Assembly: GCA_002500665.1 (NCBI GenBank)
Contig: DLRY01000025.1
Span: 181,616 to 225,653, forward strand
Reading direction: 5' to 3'
Source of the DNA: Opitutia bacterium UBA7876
Lineage (GTDB): Bacteria; Verrucomicrobiota; Verrucomicrobiia; Opitutales; Seribacteraceae
DNA: 44,038 bases
The notes under the pieces were generated by a model. It saw only the letters and a list, made by a program, of their open reading frames with translations, was not told the DNA's origin and searched no databases. The position numbers and the translations under genes were made by a program. Each line of letters opens with the position of its first letter. Position 1 is the stretch's first letter. Of this stretch, positions 41,197 to 44,038 are shown in pieces.

Positions 41197-42636
41197 ATGA
41201 AAGTCGCCATCGTACACTACCACCTGCAACCAGGTGGGGTCACGCGGGTGATTGAAAACACTCTCCGCAGCTGGGCCGAGAGCGGAAATGATATCGATGC
41301 CGTAACCCTAGCCGGAAGGCCTTACCCCGGCAGTGAAATCAAGCGTGTCGGGCTCGTCGAGGGCCTAGACTATTGCGATACTGCCGAAGCAATCGATGCC
41401 AAGGTTCTGGCCGAACGCCTAGTCACGGCGGCCAAGCAGACGCTCGGGGGAATGCCCGACCTCTGGCACGTGCACAACCACTCATTGGGAAAAAATCCCG
41501 CCCTCACCGGAGCCATTGCCTGCCTTGCAGAGGAAGGCCATCCCATCCTCCTCCATCCGCACGACTTCGCCGAGGACGGGAGGCCCGAAAACTTCAAGTC
41601 ACTCAGGGAAGTATATGACCGGACTTATCCGGTCGCTCCAAGGATTCACTATGCAGCCCTCAACAAAAGGGACCATACCTTCCTCGAAAAACTAGTCTCC
41701 GGAACAGAAAGTCAAGTTCACCTTTTGGCCAACGCCATCCCGGAAAACCAAGCCTTCCAAGCCGAGGATACATGCCCCAAAGGCATTCCTTCCGACCTAT
41801 ACCTTTACCCCGTCCGAGCGGTTCGGAGAAAAAACCTCGGTGAGATGTCTCTTCTTGCCGCCGCCTATCCCGACCGATATTTCGCGAATAGCCTCGAACC
41901 GACTAACCCTGCCTTTCGCCCCCAATTCGAGAGATGGAAGTCGTTTTCGCGGGAACTGCAGCTCCCAGTAACCTTTGGCTTGGGACACCAAGTGGATTGT
42001 TCCTTCCATATAATGGTGGCTTTCTCCGAGGCCATCGTCACGACCAGCGTGGCCGAAGGCTTCGGCCTCGGTTTCCTCGAGCCGTGGGTTTTCGGAAAAA
42101 GCCTTTGCGGAAGGAACCTCCCTGAAATCACTGGGGACTTCACCGATCACCAGATTGACCTGACAAACCTCTACGAGCGACTTGAGGTTGATCTTGCCCT
42201 GCTCTCACAACCCTCCGAACTGCGCCCCCGAATTGCTTCCGTCCTCTCAAAGTTCTTTCTCGACTACGGAGTCGAAGAACCCGCCGGGTCATTGCAAATT
42301 GCCTATGATTCTCTGGTCAGGAATAATCGCGTCGACTTCGGAAGACTGGATGAAGGCCTCCAGGAGGAGCTCATCCTTGCCGCAACGGGTTCGGGCGAAA
42401 TACGCAAATCGATTCGTAGCCAAGCCAAGATCGAAAGGCTGGATTCCTCGCTCATCGAAAAAAATGCCGGCTCCGTATGCAAAAGGTTTTCCCTTTCCAC
42501 ATACGGGACGAAGTTGGCCGGAATTTACCAAGACTTGCTAAAGGCTACACCAGGCAAGATCGAATTCGTCGATGGAGCAAACTTGCTCGGCGAATTCTTG
42601 TCCCCGAGCAGGCTCAATCTCTTGCGAACGACCTAG
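41197..42636 (+). CDS. GT4-like glycosyltransferase of unknown acceptor
   Basis: 479-aa cytoplasmic protein with a GT-B layout. HYHLQPGGVTRVIENTL is the N-terminal glycine-rich loop. LWHVHNHSLGKNP and ILLHPHDFAEDGRP follow, and VAEGFGLGFLEPWVFGKSLCG carries the donor-site E-x7-E. About 130 C-terminal residues after the catalytic core have no family that I recognise. It starts 19 bp after gpgS and so belongs to the same plus-strand operon. It could extend glucosylglycerate with a further sugar, or prepare the lipid or polysaccharide form. The second glycosyltransferase of the locus (37615) is not closely similar to it. Confidence 0.7.
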   Translation: MKVAIVHYHLQPGGVTRVIENTLRSWAESGNDIDAVTLAGRPYPGSEIKRVGLVEGLDYCDTAEAIDAKVLAERLVTAAKQTLGGMPDLWHVHNHSLGKNPALTGAIACLAEEGHPILLHPHDFAEDGRPENFKSLREVYDRTYPVAPRIHYAALNKRDHTFLEKLVSGTESQVHLLANAIPENQAFQAEDTCPKGIPSDLYLYPVRAVRRKNLGEMSLLAAAYPDRYFANSLEPTNPAFRPQFERWKSFSRELQLPVTFGLGHQVDCSFHIMVAFSEAIVTTSVAEGFGLGFLEPWVFGKSLCGRNLPEITGDFTDHQIDLTNLYERLEVDLALLSQPSELRPRIASVLSKFFLDYGVEEPAGSLQIAYDSLVRNNRVDFGRLDEGLQEELILAATGSGEIRKSIRSQAKIERLDSSLIEKNAGSVCKRFSLSTYGTKLAGIYQDLLKATPGKIEFVDGANLLGEFLSPSRLNLLRTT

Positions 42637-42647
42637 ACCGGAAAGAG

Positions 42648-42661
42648 TCCCCTACCGGGGA
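42648..42661. terminator. Short stem-loop between convergent genes
   Basis: TCCCC and GGGGA pair around a four-base loop, in the 36-bp gap between the glycosyltransferase and rplS stops. It could act in both directions, but the stem is short and no T run follows. Confidence 0.3.
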
Positions 42662-42672
42662 GGATGGAGGCC

Positions 42673-43047
42673 TTAGCCCCTTCGCTTGGCCTCGTAAAGG
42701 CGTCTTTCCTTTACCTTGTTGGCTTCCTTGCCGATACGATCCCTCAAGTAGTACATGCGGGCCCGCATGGTAATGCTCTCACGATCGACCACGACCTTGT
42801 CGATGAGAGGAGAATGAACGGGGAAGACCCTCTCGACTCCAACGCCGGAAGCAATTCGGCGAACGGTAAAGGACTCGTGGATTCCCGATCCCTTCCGAGC
42901 TATGACGATACCCCCGAAAACCTGAATGCGTTCTTTGCCTCCCTCACGAACCTTGACGTGAACCTGTACCCCGTCACCAACCTTGAAATGGTCGCGCTCT
43001 TCCTGCAAATGCTCATTCGTAATCTCTTCCAACAGTTGATTGTTCAT
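42673..43047 (-). CDS. rplS: 50S ribosomal protein L19
   Basis: 124-aa large-subunit protein at the 30S-50S interface. HFKVGDGVQVHVKVREGGKERIQ, FGGIVIARKGSGIHESFTVR, GVGVERVFPVHSPLIDK and RRRMYYLR-like RARMYYLRDRIGKEAN are standard. Its start overlaps the trmD stop by 4 bp. The order trmD-rplS is conserved across bacteria. Confidence 0.97.
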   Translation of the reverse strand: MNNQLLEEITNEHLQEERDHFKVGDGVQVHVKVREGGKERIQVFGGIVIARKGSGIHESFTVRRIASGVGVERVFPVHSPLIDKVVVDRESITMRARMYYLRDRIGKEANKVKERRLYEAKRRG

Positions 43048-43763
43048 AGTTCTTCGCTTCTCTTACTTTGTTTATGCAATAGATCGGGCCTAAGCCTTTT
43101 GGTTTTGGCAAGCCTTTGCTCCTCTCTCCATTCCCTAATCTCGGCATGATTTCCAGAAATAAGCACTTCCGGAACGGTCATTCCGCGATACTCGTTCGGG
43201 CGGGTGTACTGAGGATAGGACAGTAACTTGCCTTCAAAGCTCTCGTCCTTGAGGGAATCCTCGTCCCCGAGGACACCGGGAACGTGCCGGGCAACTGAAT
43301 CCACCAGCACTGAAGCCGCCAAGCTCCCATTGGTAAGGACGTAGTCTCCAATGCTAATTTCCCGGTCAACGAGCTTGTCCCTAACGCGCTGGTCAATACC
43401 CTCATAGTGTCCGCTGACCAGTAACAAGTGTTTTTCTGAAGCCAATTCCTTTGAGATTTCGGCATCCAGTTTTTCACCATCCGGGGCCATATAGATGACC
43501 TTCGTGTGTTCGCTATTGATTTCCTCAATAGCATCAAAAAGGGGTTCGGGCTTGAGCACCATACCTGCCCCACCGCCAAATGGGCGGTCGTCCGTCTCCC
43601 TGTGCCGCCCCTTGGCCCAGCGACGGAGATCAAGGGAATTAATCTCAATGATTCCTCTTTCGAGGGCCCGACCTATTATGCTTTCCCCGACAAAACCCTC
43701 GATCGTCCTCGGGAAGAGGGAAAGGACGTCGAAACGCAAAGCTGGCTCCATCATGCGAATCAT
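43044..43763 (-). CDS. trmD: tRNA (guanine37-N1)-methyltransferase
   Basis: Methylates G37 of tRNAs with a proline or related anticodon and so prevents frameshifting. Trefoil-knot SPOUT enzyme: RFDVLSLFPRTIEG, DDRPFGGGAGMVLKPEP, LLVSGHYEGIDQRV, ISIGDYVLTNG and DESFEGKLLSYPQYTRP (with the catalytic Asp). In the knot the usual TGGE is TNGS (144-147). The start is MIRMMEP, and the ATG at 43751 is a likely alternative. rimM, which usually precedes trmD, is absent here; the next gene upstream looks like rpsP. Confidence 0.96.
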   Translation of the reverse strand: MIRMMEPALRFDVLSLFPRTIEGFVGESIIGRALERGIIEINSLDLRRWAKGRHRETDDRPFGGGAGMVLKPEPLFDAIEEINSEHTKVIYMAPDGEKLDAEISKELASEKHLLLVSGHYEGIDQRVRDKLVDREISIGDYVLTNGSLAASVLVDSVARHVPGVLGDEDSLKDESFEGKLLSYPQYTRPNEYRGMTVPEVLISGNHAEIREWREEQRLAKTKRLRPDLLHKQSKRSEEL

Positions 43764-43811
43764 TAGAAAAAGTGGCAGGCATACCGGATTGAGCAGGCAA
43801 AAGAACAGAGA

Positions 43812-44038
43812 CTACTTCGATTCGTCCACTTTCTTTTCTCCCCCCTCGTCGGACTCTGTTTCATCCGCAACCGGCTTTTCCTCGGCCGATTCTTCCTCAG
43901 CGGCGGGTTCCTCCTCGGCGGCGGATTCCTCCTCGGCGGCGGGTTCCTCAGCTGATTCCTCAGCAGCGGCTTCATCTTCGGCAGCCGGTTCTTCCTCAGC
44001 GGCGGATTCCTCCTCGGCGGCAGGTTCTTCGGCGGCAG
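43812..44038 (-). CDS. rpsP: C-terminal Ala/Glu-rich tail of an upstream gene, probably ribosomal protein S16 (partial, 5' end outside window)
   Basis: Seventy-four codons and a TAG at 43812-43814 are visible. The frame reads AAEEPAAEEESAAEEEP and similar, ending EKKVDESK. The low-complexity acidic extension has no family signature of its own. The position directly before trmD-rplS is where rpsP normally lies, and S16 proteins with Ala/Glu-rich C-terminal extensions are known. The identification as rpsP is therefore from context only. Confidence 0.5.
   Translation of the reverse strand, partial: AAEEPAAEEESAAEEEPAAEDEAAAEESAEEPAAEEESAAEEEPAAEEESAEEKPVADETESDEGGEKKVDESK

Noticed and set aside
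43763..43975. 70-codon Arg/Pro-rich open frame next to trmD
   Set aside because: It is an alternative frame of the Ala/Glu-rich repeat; the frame ending at 43812 has sensible composition and position.

Overview
The window looks like chromosomal DNA from a Verrucomicrobiota bacterium, probably a marine or salt-exposed Opitutae relative. This placement is an inference, not the result of a search. It rests on three things: a chlamydia-like class I ribonucleotide reductase, unnamed coiled-coil membrane proteins of a type I associate with the PVC group, and a glucosylglycerate/mannosylglucosylglycerate-type compatible-solute locus. Most genes are ordinary housekeeping genes packed into short operons. 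No tRNA, rRNA, insertion sequence, phage or CRISPR array was recognised.

Layout. (a) 1-8530, minus strand: a tightly packed envelope block. A polytopic protein ends in a MotA/TolQ/ExbB-like segment and overlaps by 11 bp a protein with a MotB-like N-terminal anchor and a very long coiled coil. Then come a large PglB/STT3-type oligosaccharyltransferase with a LysM-like tail and a FecR-domain protein cut by the window edge. This is the least explained part of the window. (b) 8674-13715: peptide deformylase plus a Fur-family regulator, a TonB-dependent receptor with a possible Fur/Zur-type operator, a CysJ-like flavin reductase, a small unknown protein and a gamma-carbonic-anhydrase-like protein. 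(c) 13723-18128: nrdB-nrdA, with tandem NrdR boxes and an adjoining DnaA box in a 556-bp AT-rich upstream region. The R2 subunit lacks the radical tyrosine. (d) 18685-25881: accD-folC, manC-ruvX-truA-comF, and divergent aspS.

(e) 26057-30116: two consecutive amt-glnK pairs, each preceded by a sigma-54-type GG-N10-GC promoter. (f) 30127-35853: a DsbD-like thiol:disulfide reductase, a protein joining a transposase-type helix-turn-helix to a membrane-anchored vWA-like domain, and two different RsmE paralogues on either side of rsmD. (g) 35850-42636: the compatible-solute locus. On the minus strand are a GT4 glycosyltransferase and a GH13 sucrose/glucosylglycerate-phosphorylase-like enzyme. On the plus strand are an M20-like protein that has lost its catalytic glutamate pair, glucosyl-3-phosphoglycerate synthase and a further glycosyltransferase. 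(h) 42673-44038: rplS, trmD and the 3' end of a gene with a long Ala/Glu-rich tail, most likely rpsP.

Possible links: ManC supplies GDP-mannose, the donor needed if the GT4 enzyme is a mannosylglucosylglycerate synthase. The amt-glnK pairs form a nitrogen-limitation regulon under sigma-54. The first two genes of block (a) look like a channel/anchor pair of an ion-driven envelope machine, with a glycosylation enzyme as neighbour. No function has been demonstrated for that pair.
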